From an uncultured Aquimarina sp. (GTDB taxonomy: Bacteria > Bacteroidota > Bacteroidia > Flavobacteriales > Flavobacteriaceae), in NCBI GenBank assembly GCA_947498765.1, contig CANMLG010000005.1, forward strand, positions 208,500 to 272,499: a stretch of 64,000 nt of DNA, given 5' to 3'. The notes beneath the pieces are model-generated. The model ran no database searches, was not told the origin of the DNA, and saw nothing but the letters and a program-made list of their open reading frames with translations. Every line of letters begins with the position of its first letter. Position 1 is the stretch's first letter. The position numbers and the translations under genes are program-made. Positions 33,016 through 41,982 of this stretch are shown here, one piece after another.

Positions 33016-34479
33016 ATGAAAAAAAAAATTGCAGTTATCGGTTCGGGGTTTTCATCATTAGCTGCGGCGTGTTACCTTTCCAAAGAAGGTCATGAGGTTA
33101 GTATATTTGAAAAAAACGAAAGTATTGGAGGACGTGCTAGTCAATTTAAAGCCAAAGGGTTCACCTTTGACATGGGACCATCATGGTATTGGATGCCAGA
33201 TGTTTTTGAACGTTTTTTTAATGACTTTGGTTATTGCGTTACAGATTTTTACAAATTAGATAAACTAAACCCAGCTTATTCTGTGTTTTTTTCTGATGGG
33301 TCATCTGTTGATATTGCTGATAACTTAGAAGATATTTTTAACACCTTTGAAACCGAAGAAAAAGGAAGTTCAAAGGCTTTAAAAGAGTTTATAACCGATT
33401 CAAAAAGCAATTACGATGTCGCCATTAAAGATTTGGTATACCGTCCTGGTGTTTCTCCATTAGAACTTGTAACCCCAAAAACAGTAACTAAACTAGGACA
33501 ATTTTTTAGCAATGTATCACATGAGGTGCGCAAAAAAGTGACTAACCCAAAGTTAATATCCATACTCGAATTTCCTGTACTATTTTTAGGTGCCAAACCC
33601 AGCAAAACTCCTGCTTTTTATAATTTTATGAATTATGCCGACTTTGGTTTAGGAACATGGCAACCAAAAGGAGGCATGCATCAGGTCATTTTAAGCATGG
33701 AAAAGTTAGCCGAAAAACTTGGTGTTACTATTTATACAAATAGCCCTGTTTCCAAAATAAACACAAAAAACAATACCGTAACGAGTATAACTGTAAATCA
33801 AAATGAATTATTTTTTGACATTGTATTAAGTGGTGCCGATTATCACCATACCGAAACTTTATTAGAAACGCACCAAAAGCAATATTCTGAAGACTATTGG
33901 AATAAAAAAACTTTTGCGCCCTCAAGTTTATTATTCTACGTTGGTTTTGATAAAAAATTAAAAAATGTGAATCATCACAATTTATTTTTTGATACCGATT
34001 TTGAAAAACATGCGCAAGAAATATACGATGACCCACAATGGCCAACCGAACCTTTATTTTATGCTAATTTCACTTCCATTACAGACCCCAAAATGGCTCC
34101 TGAAGGAATGGAAAATGGTTTTTTCTTAGTCCCAATAGCCCCCGGCCTTAATGATACCGAAGCACTAAGAGAATCTTATTTTAACAAAATAATAACTCGC
34201 TTTGAACACCTAACTAAACAAAACGTTAAAAATAATATTATCTTTAAGAAGAGTTTTTGTGTAAATGATTTTGTAAGTAGGTATAACTCCTATAAAGGGA
34301 ATGCTTATGGAATGGCTAACACGTTACTACAAACAGCATTCTTACGCCCCAATTTAAAGAGTAAAAAAGTAAAAAACTTATTTTTTACTGGTCAACTCAC
34401 TGTTCCTGGCCCGGGAGTTCCTCCTGCGTTAATTTCAGGAAAACTAGCCGCAGGTTTAATACTAAATAAAAACAGTTAA
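33016..34479 (+). CDS. crtI: Phytoene desaturase (lycopene-forming)
   Basis: The 487-residue flavoenzyme has the N-terminal dinucleotide-binding fold (IGSGFSSLAAACYLSKEGHEV, split at about residue 20), the GGRASQF block, the FDMGPSWYWMP motif and the C-terminal carotenoid-desaturase signature FFTGQLTVPGPGVPPALISGK. CrtI converts phytoene to lycopene in four desaturations at the membrane surface. It follows the regulator by 8 bp and precedes crtB by 2 bp. The product is normal in length. Confidence 0.94.
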   Translation: MKKKIAVIGSGFSSLAAACYLSKEGHEVSIFEKNESIGGRASQFKAKGFTFDMGPSWYWMPDVFERFFNDFGYCVTDFYKLDKLNPAYSVFFSDGSSVDIADNLEDIFNTFETEEKGSSKALKEFITDSKSNYDVAIKDLVYRPGVSPLELVTPKTVTKLGQFFSNVSHEVRKKVTNPKLISILEFPVLFLGAKPSKTPAFYNFMNYADFGLGTWQPKGGMHQVILSMEKLAEKLGVTIYTNSPVSKINTKNNTVTSITVNQNELFFDIVLSGADYHHTETLLETHQKQYSEDYWNKKTFAPSSLLFYVGFDKKLKNVNHHNLFFDTDFEKHAQEIYDDPQWPTEPLFYANFTSITDPKMAPEGMENGFFLVPIAPGLNDTEALRESYFNKIITRFEHLTKQNVKNNIIFKKSFCVNDFVSRYNSYKGNAYGMANTLLQTAFLRPNLKSKKVKNLFFTGQLTVPGPGVPPALISGKLAAGLILNKNS

Positions 34480-34481
34480 TT

Positions 34482-35321
34482 ATGAAGTCTTTATTTGATA
34501 CCGTCTCGTACAAGTGTAGTAAAATAGTTACTCAGTCTTATTCCACCTCATTTTCATCAGCTACAAAAATGCTTGCCCCAAGTATTCGTCAAGATGTGTA
34601 TAATATATACGGTTTTGTTCGTTTTGCAGATGAAATTGTTGATAGCTTTCACAATTATCCAAAAGCAATATTATTTGATGACTTTGAACGCCAAATGTAC
34701 GCTGCTATTGAAAATAAAATTAGCTTAAACCCTATTTTAAATAGCTTTCAAGAAACGGTTCACAAATATGATATTGAACCTGAACTTTATGAAGCTTTTA
34801 TGAAAAGTATGCGTTTAGATTTATCCAAAAAAATATATTTAACTAATGAGGAATACAAAGAATATATTTATGGTTCTGCCGATGTTGTTGGACTTATGTG
34901 CCTACGTGTGTTTGTCAAAGGAAACAAAAAACAATATAGCAAACTAAAAGACAGTGCCATGCGATTAGGCTCTGCTTTTCAAAAAGTAAACTTTTTGCGT
35001 GACCTAAAAGCTGATTTTGAAGGCTTAGATCGCACTTATTTTCCAAATGCCGATTTAAAAAATTTAAACGAAGAAAGTAAACAACAAATTATTGCCGAAA
35101 TTGAAATCGATTTTAAAGAAGCCAAAAAAGGTATAAGTAAATTACCTATTGAGGCAAGATTTGGAGTGTATACGGCGTTTTTATATTATCAAAAATTATT
35201 AAATAAACTTAAAAAAACACCTTCATCTAAACTAAAGGAATCTCGAATACGAGTACCAAACTATCAAAAATTCAGTCTTTTAGCACAGGGTTATGTAAAT
35301 TACCGTTTAAATTTAATATAA
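34482..35321 (+). CDS. crtB: Phytoene synthase
   Basis: The 279-residue squalene/phytoene synthase joins two geranylgeranyl diphosphates. The two aspartate-rich substrate/Mg sites are visible: FVRFADEIVD near residues 47-56 and the second site LRDLKADFEGLDRTYFP. YSTSFSSATKML and GSADVVGLMCLRVF are family blocks. It lies between crtI (2-bp gap) and crtZ (6-bp gap), so it is in one operon. No GGPP synthase is in the window. Confidence 0.94.
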   Translation: MKSLFDTVSYKCSKIVTQSYSTSFSSATKMLAPSIRQDVYNIYGFVRFADEIVDSFHNYPKAILFDDFERQMYAAIENKISLNPILNSFQETVHKYDIEPELYEAFMKSMRLDLSKKIYLTNEEYKEYIYGSADVVGLMCLRVFVKGNKKQYSKLKDSAMRLGSAFQKVNFLRDLKADFEGLDRTYFPNADLKNLNEESKQQIIAEIEIDFKEAKKGISKLPIEARFGVYTAFLYYQKLLNKLKKTPSSKLKESRIRVPNYQKFSLLAQGYVNYRLNLI

Positions 35322-35327
35322 GTATTT

Positions 35328-35777
35328 ATGACAATCATTTATTGGATTAGTATATTCATCAGTACTTTTGTTGCTATGGAAGCTATGGCATGGTTTACAC
35401 ATAAGTATGTAATGCATGGTTTTTTATGGTCATTACACGAGGATCACCATCACAAAAAACATAAAAGTTGGTGGGAACGAAATGATCTATTTTTTGTTTT
35501 TTATGCTTTAGTAAGCATTAGCTGTTTCTTATTATGGCGCTATGATATTGCATGGTATGGTCTACCTATTGGCTTAGGTATTTTAGCCTACGGGATCACT
35601 TATTTTTTAGTACATGATATATTTATTCATCAACGCTTTAAATTATTTAGAAATGCCAATAACTGGTACGCCCGAGGTGTACGCCGAGCACACAAGGTGC
35701 ATCATAAACATTTAGGTAAAAATAAAGGAGAATGCTTCGGCATGCTGTTTGTTCCCTTCAAATACTTTAAACAGTAA
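35328..35777 (+). CDS. crtZ: Beta-carotene 3-hydroxylase (di-iron)
   Basis: The 149-residue membrane hydroxylase has about four helices and the histidine clusters that bind the di-iron centre: HKYVMHG, HEDHHHK, a lone HD in VHDIFIHQR and HKVHHKH near the C-terminus. It adds hydroxyls at C3 and C3' of beta-carotene to give zeaxanthin. The start is ATG, 6 bp after crtB. No ketolase (crtW) is seen, so zeaxanthin is the predicted end product of this cluster. Confidence 0.94.
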   Translation: MTIIYWISIFISTFVAMEAMAWFTHKYVMHGFLWSLHEDHHHKKHKSWWERNDLFFVFYALVSISCFLLWRYDIAWYGLPIGLGILAYGITYFLVHDIFIHQRFKLFRNANNWYARGVRRAHKVHHKHLGKNKGECFGMLFVPFKYFKQ

Positions 35778-35853
35778 CATTAGGCTTACTCAAATGATAC
35801 TCTTTAATTGATTGATAAAGTATAAATTAAATCAATAAACAATATTAGTTTTT

Positions 35854-37011
35854 TTGAAAGTGAATAATGACCCTATTTTAAGTTTCGATTACATTATTAT
35901 AGGAAGTGGTGTTTCCGGACTGCAATTGGCTTTAGCTATTATCAATACTAAAGAGTTGAGTAATAAACGTCTTGCTATTTTAGATAAGGTTACCAAAAAT
36001 ACTAACGACAAAACTTTTTGTTATTGGGAAAAGGGAAATGGAAAATGGGATGAGATCGTTTCCAAAAACTGGCACCAAACTTATTTTTACAGTAGTACAC
36101 ATAAAAAACTACATATTGAATTAGCTCCTTATACTTATAAAAAAATTAAAGCCATTGATTTTTATCAATACTGCCTTAAAAAATTAAAAAACAGCTCTCA
36201 AGTTTCTTTTTTTACAGAAGAAGTTAAAAAAGTGGCAGAAAAAACTCAAAAAGTACAAATAGAAACAACTAAACATTTTTTTGAATGTAATCATCTTTTT
36301 GACAGTAGGCTACCTAATCACTTTCTAAACAAAAAGAAACATTATACTTATATCGACCAAAGTTTTAGTGGTTTTGAAATTGAAACAAAAACTTCTGCTT
36401 TTAAAGCCGATACTTTTATCATGATGGATTATCGCCATACTTGGAATAATAGTACTAGTTTTATGTATATTCTTCCTAAAAACAAGCATAAAGCATTAGT
36501 AGAATACACTCTTTTTGCTCCCTTTACATTAAGCAAAATAGAATTTGAATATCAGTTAAAAAAATATCTTGACATCTATTTAAAAGGAATTACTTACACC
36601 ATAACACATAAAGAAACTGGGGTAATTCCCATGACTAACTACCCTTTTGAAAAACACCATACACACAGAGTTACTAAAATTGGTACAGCAGGTGGTTGGG
36701 TAAAAGCTTCGACAGGTTATTCATTTAAACGTTCAGAAAAATTTGTTAATTCAATTATTAAACAGCTGATTAGCAAACAGCCCTTAATAGGCTACGTACC
36801 TCATCCTCGATTCAAATTTTACGATAAACTATTACTAAGCATTTTAGAACAAGAAAACACAAAAGGCCCAGAAATCTTCTATAAAATGTATAAAAACACA
36901 AAACCCGCTACTTTTTTTAAATTTTTAGATGAGGAAACTTCTCTTTTTGAAGAAATAAAATTGATTTTAAAACTTCCTTTTTTACCTTTTATTAAAGCTT
37001 TATTTCGCTAA
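35854..37011 (+). CDS. crtY: Lycopene beta-cyclase
   Basis: The 385-residue protein has an N-terminal FAD/NAD-binding Rossmann fold (DYIIIGSGVSGLQLALAI at about 10-27), the cyclase block FCYWEKG, a MDYRH motif and the GTAGGWVKASTGYSF signature. It cyclises both ends of lycopene to give beta-carotene. The reading frame has no ATG before the nucleotide fold; the start is TTG 35854 or GTG 35860, so initiation is non-ATG. It sits 76 bp after crtZ, the longest gap in the operon, where an imperfect inverted repeat (ATTGATT / AATCAAT) lies. Confidence 0.92.
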   Translation: MKVNNDPILSFDYIIIGSGVSGLQLALAIINTKELSNKRLAILDKVTKNTNDKTFCYWEKGNGKWDEIVSKNWHQTYFYSSTHKKLHIELAPYTYKKIKAIDFYQYCLKKLKNSSQVSFFTEEVKKVAEKTQKVQIETTKHFFECNHLFDSRLPNHFLNKKKHYTYIDQSFSGFEIETKTSAFKADTFIMMDYRHTWNNSTSFMYILPKNKHKALVEYTLFAPFTLSKIEFEYQLKKYLDIYLKGITYTITHKETGVIPMTNYPFEKHHTHRVTKIGTAGGWVKASTGYSFKRSEKFVNSIIKQLISKQPLIGYVPHPRFKFYDKLLLSILEQENTKGPEIFYKMYKNTKPATFFKFLDEETSLFEEIKLILKLPFLPFIKALFR

Positions 37012-37028
37012 ACAGTTATCTTTAGTAT

Positions 37029-37664
37029 ATGGAAAAGAACACCTCATTAAACTTATCTGAATTTCAAACTATACTAAATAAAACCAATACAATTGTACTA
37101 GATGTACGTCATCAAACCGATTTTATTAAAGCACATATTCCAAATGCTTTATTTATAGGTTTAGATGGTTTATTTGAGCCTTGGATAAAACTATTTCTAA
37201 ATAACAAAAAACATACTATTTTATTAATTACTCCTTTAGGTCGAGAGGATGAAACCATACAAAAACTTCATAAAATTGATTATACAAATGTATGTGGTTA
37301 TCTCGAAGGTGGTTTTCAAACATGGCAAAACGCTAACTTAAATACCGAAACAATAACATCAATACTAGCTACGGAATTAGAAGACATACTTAATAAAAAA
37401 GAAATAAGTGTTTTCGATATTCGAAAAATTAATGAATATAATGACGGGCATCTTGAAAAATCTTTATTTTCTCCACTCACTTCATTAAACGAAAACATTA
37501 GCAACTTCAATTTAAAAAATCAAACAGCTTACATACATTGTGGTGGTGGATACAGAAGCGTTATTGCTGCTTCTATTTTAAAAAGAAATGGTATACATAA
37601 TATAATTGATATTGCTGGTGGTATGGGAGCCATTCGAAAAACATCTATTGAAATACACAAATAA
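37029..37664 (+). CDS. Double-rhodanese protein at the end of the carotenoid operon
   Basis: This 211-residue protein has two rhodanese domains. The first (about 8-105) has TPLGRED where the active-site loop would be, with no cysteine, so it is inactive. The second (about 115-211) keeps the catalytic loop HCGGGYRS. The arrangement, including the LEGGFQTW block, matches the C-terminal pair normally fused to an MBL-fold persulfide-dioxygenase-like domain, which is missing here. A sulfur-transfer role is plausible; a carotenoid role is not established. It follows crtY by 17 bp and is followed by a terminator. Confidence 0.8.
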   Translation: MEKNTSLNLSEFQTILNKTNTIVLDVRHQTDFIKAHIPNALFIGLDGLFEPWIKLFLNNKKHTILLITPLGREDETIQKLHKIDYTNVCGYLEGGFQTWQNANLNTETITSILATELEDILNKKEISVFDIRKINEYNDGHLEKSLFSPLTSLNENISNFNLKNQTAYIHCGGGYRSVIAASILKRNGIHNIIDIAGGMGAIRKTSIEIHK

Positions 37665-37845
37665 TAATAATTCCTTTCTTCTTTTTTAATTGCAAACATT
37701 TATCTACGTAATAAGCTAAAATTACCACATCATAAATATTGCTTATTTCACATAATAAACTGCATCTATTTTTAACAATATACTTAGTTAATATTATTTA
37801 TTTTTTATCCTCAATTCTATCTAAATAAATACACAAAACGAACAA

Positions 37846-37873
37846 AAAAAACAGATACAAATCTGTTTTTTAA
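37846..37873 (+). terminator. Terminator of the carotenoid operon
   Basis: AAAAAACAGAT (37846-37856) pairs with ATCTGTTTTTT (37861-37871) around a 4-nt loop, and the right arm is itself T-rich. It lies about 180 bp after the rhodanese stop codon. Confidence 0.7.
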
Positions 37874-37993
37874 TGTTTTAACATTAATTTATGTAGTAAA
37901 AAACCTATATAAAACAATCATTTAATCCTAAAAAAATGAATTTAAAATGTTAAAATTAAAAAAAAATGTAATCCTTTTCCTTCTGTTTGAAAT

Positions 37994-38014
37994 AAAGGCT
38001 TCCAGCCTTTTTTT
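37994..38014 (+). terminator. Second plus-strand terminator upstream of amtB
   Basis: AAAGGCT (37994-38000) and AGCCTTT (38004-38010) form a tight 7-bp stem with a 3-nt loop, followed by further T residues. It is 330 bp after the last gene of the upstream operon and 106 bp before amtB. Confidence 0.7.
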
Positions 38015-38073
38015 ATCTATTTACTAAAGCATCAAAAAGAGTTGTTTTCGTAATTACCTGATTTTTAGTCATT

Positions 38074-38081
38074 TAATTTTG
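38074..38081 (+). promoter_or_regulatory. -7 promoter element of amtB
   Basis: TAATTTTG matches TAnnTTTG and ends 38 bp before the amtB ATG. No well-spaced TTG is found (the nearest gives a 29-bp spacer). Confidence 0.45.
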
Positions 38082-38119
38082 TAATTTAGAAAAGACTAAC
38101 AATAAAAATTTTTACACCT

Positions 38120-39391
38120 ATGGATTTATCAAATACACTTGACCTACTTTGGGTAATTATTGCCGGTATTTTGGTCTTTTTTATGCAAGCTGGTTTCACT
38201 CTTTTAGAAGCTGGTTTTACTAGAGCAAAAAATACGGCCAATATAGCAATGAAAAATATAGTAGACCTCTTTATAGGAGCTATTGCATTTTGGGCCATTG
38301 GCTATTCTTTAATGTACGGAAATTCAATTAGTGGATTTATTGGCACTCCTAGCCTATTTTACATTGAACCTTCGGATATGCACAATTTATTTTATCAAAC
38401 CGTATTTTGTGCTACTGCCGCAACTATTATTTCGGGTGCTATTGCTGAACGCGCTAAATTTAGCACTTATGTAATTTTCACCTTTGCCTTTACCACATTT
38501 ATCTACCCTATTGCAGGCCATTGGATTTGGCAAACTGATGGTTGGTTAACCCAAATGGGCTTTATTGATTTTGCAGGTTCAACTGCCGTACACGTTATGG
38601 GTGGATTTTCAGCATTAATATACGCCTTACTTGTGGGTGCTCGTAACGGAAAATACAATGAAGATGGCACCGTAAATCATATTAAAGGACATAGCAATTT
38701 ATTTGCTGTACTAGGTGTTTTCATTTTATGGATGGGCTGGTTTGGATTCAACGCTGGCTCTACTTTGGCCATTACAGGCGAAAGTACAAGCATGGTTCCC
38801 TTAATTATTTTAAATACCAATTTAGCTGCCGCTGCAGGTGGATTAGCGGCCTTATTTGTAACCTGGATTAAATATAAAAAAGCCGATATTTCAATGACTC
38901 TTAATGGAACACTTGCTGGATTAGTAGGTATTACCGCTGGCTGCGCCATTATGGGTCCCGTTGGTGCTATGATAACTGGTTGTATTTGTGGTATTGCTGT
39001 ATCACTAGGTGCTGAATTTGTTGAAAAAGTATTGAAAGTTGATGATGCAGTAGCTTCTTTTTCGGTTCATGGAATTGGAGGCTTACTCGGTACACTATTA
39101 GTTGGTGTTTTTTCAACGGAGAGTGGAATTTTATATGGTGGTGGTTTTGAGCAACTAAAAATACAAGCAATTGGCGCTTCTTCTGTCGCTGTTTGGGCTG
39201 TTATCGTTGCTTTTATTACCATTTCTATTTTAAAATACACCGTTGGTATCAGAGTGCCATTAGCACATGAAATTGCAGGACTCGATAACTCTGAACATAA
39301 TATCTTTTTTGATAATACTATTAAATCTGAAGGAGAAAGCCCTAATGAATTTATAAATGATACCATAACCATGGAAATCGCCGACAAATAA
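38120..39391 (+). CDS. amtB: Ammonium transporter
   Basis: The 423-residue protein has eleven predicted membrane helices and the Amt/MEP/Rh signatures: FMQAGFTLLEAGFTRAKN, the conserved DFAGSTAVHVMGG (including one pore histidine), WMGWFGFNAGS and SVHGIGGLLGTLLVG with the second twin histidine. It imports ammonium. There is no N-terminal signal peptide, so this is the short form. No P-II (glnK) gene adjoins, unlike in many bacteria. It is followed after 25 bp by two same-strand unknown genes. Confidence 0.93.
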   Translation: MDLSNTLDLLWVIIAGILVFFMQAGFTLLEAGFTRAKNTANIAMKNIVDLFIGAIAFWAIGYSLMYGNSISGFIGTPSLFYIEPSDMHNLFYQTVFCATAATIISGAIAERAKFSTYVIFTFAFTTFIYPIAGHWIWQTDGWLTQMGFIDFAGSTAVHVMGGFSALIYALLVGARNGKYNEDGTVNHIKGHSNLFAVLGVFILWMGWFGFNAGSTLAITGESTSMVPLIILNTNLAAAAGGLAALFVTWIKYKKADISMTLNGTLAGLVGITAGCAIMGPVGAMITGCICGIAVSLGAEFVEKVLKVDDAVASFSVHGIGGLLGTLLVGVFSTESGILYGGGFEQLKIQAIGASSVAVWAVIVAFITISILKYTVGIRVPLAHEIAGLDNSEHNIFFDNTIKSEGESPNEFINDTITMEIADK

Positions 39392-39416
39392 CCAAAACCC
39401 ATAATTCTACACAACC

Positions 39417-40274
39417 ATGAAAAATTTTATAATATATCAAATCTGTATTGTAATTAGCACATTCATATTCATTGGATGCAATTCAAACTCTAAACCTTCA
39501 ATTAAGGAAAATTCAGTACGAAAAGTTGAAGTAACAACTAATGACTATAGTGATATTGCTCCAGAATCTTTGTTTAAACATATTACAGCTCATTTCGACT
39601 TAGAACAGTATAAGATTGGAAAAGAAAAGCTTACTGCCCTAATTGAAAATAACCCCGAACTAATTGACTCCATGGGACTTAATAGTTTAAAAAATAAATT
39701 TGACTCTAAACTTGCCGAAATGCAAGAAAAAGAAGCTGCAATAGCTGAAGCAGAAAGAAAAAAACGAATGCCAAATGCTGTTAAAAATATGCGTCAATTT
39801 AAAAAGGGAACTACTACTCATTATGTAGATAAAAGTAGTCCCGAGTTTGATACTAAAGAATGCTTTTATGCTTATTTCACCAAGGATAGAGCTGGTATCT
39901 TAGAATTACATTTTAAAATTAGATATATAGATACGCAATGGTTAAATATTGAAAACTATATGATTACTGTGGATCAATTAGACCATAACTTATCCGGCAC
40001 TATTGACAAAACAGAAACGAAGGGAAAAAAGAAATATAAGCACGAAGAATTGGATACTCCAGTAGACACTGCAGAAAAACTAAAAACAATTCAAGCCATT
40101 GCAAATGGTAACGATGTTGTAGCATTATATGTTGGTAAAACCGATTATAAAAAAAGAACCATTACAAGCGAACAAAAAACAGCAATACGCAATGTTTTGG
40201 ATGCTTACGCCTTTATGGGAGGTACTAATTTTAAAGAATTAAAAAGCAGTTACACTAATGCTAACGATGAATAA
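39417..40274 (+). CDS. Lipoprotein of unknown function downstream of amtB
   Basis: This 285-residue protein has a signal peptide and lipobox (FIGC near residue 21). A charged helical segment rich in Glu/Lys/Ala (about 95-125, EKEAAIAEAERKKR) suggests a short coiled coil. It is followed by a beta-rich C-terminal domain (about 135-285) with FYAYFTKDRAGILEL and a VALYVGKTDYKKR stretch. I do not recognise the family. It follows amtB by 25 bp and is followed 1 bp later by another unknown exported protein, so the three are probably co-transcribed. The link to ammonium is positional only. Confidence 0.7.
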   Translation: MKNFIIYQICIVISTFIFIGCNSNSKPSIKENSVRKVEVTTNDYSDIAPESLFKHITAHFDLEQYKIGKEKLTALIENNPELIDSMGLNSLKNKFDSKLAEMQEKEAAIAEAERKKRMPNAVKNMRQFKKGTTTHYVDKSSPEFDTKECFYAYFTKDRAGILELHFKIRYIDTQWLNIENYMITVDQLDHNLSGTIDKTETKGKKKYKHEELDTPVDTAEKLKTIQAIANGNDVVALYVGKTDYKKRTITSEQKTAIRNVLDAYAFMGGTNFKELKSSYTNANDE

Positions 40275-40275
40275 T

Positions 40276-41289
40276 ATGAAACTGTTAATTTTAAGTTACT
40301 TTACCTGTTTTACTTTTATTGCTAGTTTAGCTCAAAATTCTAATTATGAGTTAAATGAATTTTACACTAAAGCTGTAATTAGTGAAACTGGAAAAGTACC
40401 TTATATGTATTCGGTAAAAAAAGAGAGCGTATCTTTTGAAAAAAAAGAGAAACTAAAGCGTGAATCCACTCAATATCTTAATGCTATTGACAAACTAAAT
40501 ATGCTAGTAAAGGATAGTACTAGCATCAGTGAAACACACTCCAAAAAACTTACTAAATTCAATCAGTTAAACAAAGTTAAAGACTTAATAAATAGCTTTT
40601 TAAAATCTGTAAAACCTTACGAATTAAAAAAAGAAAAACTTATTGAAGCACAAAAAATAGCAGATACATATCAGGAAAGCTTATTGATCTATGCAGATGA
40701 CAAAATCAATTCTAAAAATAAATCTAAATTTTTTGTACTTCAATTAAAAAGTCTTGATTTAAAAATTCATCTTAAAAAAATAATTTGGAAAGTTGATGCT
40801 TCCAATAAAAAACCTGAAAACTTAAACAATGAGAATTTTAAAAATATTGAAAAACACAGAAATGATTTAAAATCAATAAAGAAATTTGAATATTATTATG
40901 GACCATCAAAAAAGAACTCCAGAAATGCGCTAGTTTTAAATAAAAAAATTGAAGACCCAATAACTATTAAAGGGGAATTTAAAGCTATTAATGACTATGT
41001 GTACATAAAAACTAAAACAAAATGGCATATTGATAATGAGCTTATACTATATAATGAAATTAAAGAAAGTGCTAAAAAAGATATTTTTAGCACTTTAAAA
41101 AAGCTTATTAAAAATGTGAATACCGAAGAATTATATTTAGTTGATTTGAACTTTTTAGAAACTTATGCTATTGACCAAAATAAAAAAGAAGAACTTTTAA
41201 CTCAAAATGAAATTAAAAGTATTGATATCGACAAATCAGATCAAATTTTCAGATCAATGAAAAGTAAAAAAAGAGTTTTAGGTCAATAG
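40276..41289 (+). CDS. Exported lysine-rich helical protein, function unknown
   Basis: I start this ~337-residue protein at ATG 40276 (MKLLILSY), one base after the previous stop; in-frame ATGs at 40258 and 40267 would overlap that gene. A signal peptide ends near SLAQ. The mature protein is very rich in Lys, Asn, Leu and Glu with long helical, coiled-coil-like stretches (residues about 45-200). I see no known motif. The composition resembles the neighbouring lipoprotein's helical part, and the two may act together. It is convergent with the DUF4494 gene. Confidence 0.65.
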   Translation: MKLLILSYFTCFTFIASLAQNSNYELNEFYTKAVISETGKVPYMYSVKKESVSFEKKEKLKRESTQYLNAIDKLNMLVKDSTSISETHSKKLTKFNQLNKVKDLINSFLKSVKPYELKKEKLIEAQKIADTYQESLLIYADDKINSKNKSKFFVLQLKSLDLKIHLKKIIWKVDASNKKPENLNNENFKNIEKHRNDLKSIKKFEYYYGPSKKNSRNALVLNKKIEDPITIKGEFKAINDYVYIKTKTKWHIDNELILYNEIKESAKKDIFSTLKKLIKNVNTEELYLVDLNFLETYAIDQNKKEELLTQNEIKSIDIDKSDQIFRSMKSKKRVLGQ

Positions 41290-41332
41290 CTATAACCATA
41301 GTTATCAAACATCTAAAACTCAATACCTTTTA

Positions 41333-41875
41333 TTATTCAACAACCTCTTCTTCTAAGTTGTTTTCTATAATTTCTTCAACTACAGTTACTTCATTATTTA
41401 TACTAGTACTTGATTGTTCTGATGCCGTCTCATTTTCAACCTCATCAGAAAAATAAGGAAACACATCTAGAATAGGGGATTCTGCAATAGCTGGAATCGT
41501 ATAATCACCTGTAGTACCTGTCATTGCAGCATTGGTATTATCAAAGGCTTCTTTTAAATCATTTCCTTGAACCAATATGTAAATATTTGATTTTCTTTCT
41601 TTTCCGCTTTCTTCATCAAAAGCAATTAAAGCTACTTTTGATTTAAACCAACGATCTGTATTTTCAACTGGGTGAATTTCAGAAAAATTAGCTACTTTAA
41701 TATTTGTTATCTTAAATTCTTCACTTACATAAGCAGACATCTCTTCGTTAATTCTTGCTTCTGCTTCAGTATATGATATGGCATCCAACAAGTAAGATTC
41801 AGTAACTACTTTTTGTTCTCCAGACTCTACAGTCTTCCTATATTTCACTTTACATTCGTACCAAGTTACACTCAT
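41333..41875 (-). CDS. DUF4494 family protein
   Basis: This 180-residue acidic protein has the DUF4494 start (TWYECKVKYRK) and the block LLDAISYTEAEARI followed by an ITNIKVANFSEIHP segment. The last 55 residues are Glu/Asn-rich and probably disordered. The family is confined to Bacteroidota and its function is unknown. A -7 box (TATATTTG, minus strand 41910-41903) lies 28 bp upstream, without a clear TTG. It appears monocistronic. Confidence 0.85.
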   Translation of the reverse strand: MSVTWYECKVKYRKTVESGEQKVVTESYLLDAISYTEAEARINEEMSAYVSEEFKITNIKVANFSEIHPVENTDRWFKSKVALIAFDEESGKERKSNIYILVQGNDLKEAFDNTNAAMTGTTGDYTIPAIAESPILDVFPYFSDEVENETASEQSSTSINNEVTVVEEIIENNLEEEVVE

Positions 41876-41982
41876 ATTTTTATTTCTAAATTAAAAGGGA
41901 TGCAAATATAATTTTTTAAAAAGCACCTTAACGCATTAAATTATATAGATATTCACAAATAAAATTACTTGGTATTTCTCAA

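Larger units (their letters stand above)
37665..38119. other. Intergenic region with two terminators and an 18-bp palindrome
   Basis: This 455-bp region between the rhodanese gene and amtB holds a terminator at 37846-37873, a perfect palindrome TTAATGTT-TT-AACATTAA at 37870-37887, a second terminator at 37994-38014 and a -7 box for amtB. The stretch between the terminators (about 120 nt) has no coding sequence and could be a small RNA, or simply tandem termination. Confidence 0.45.
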
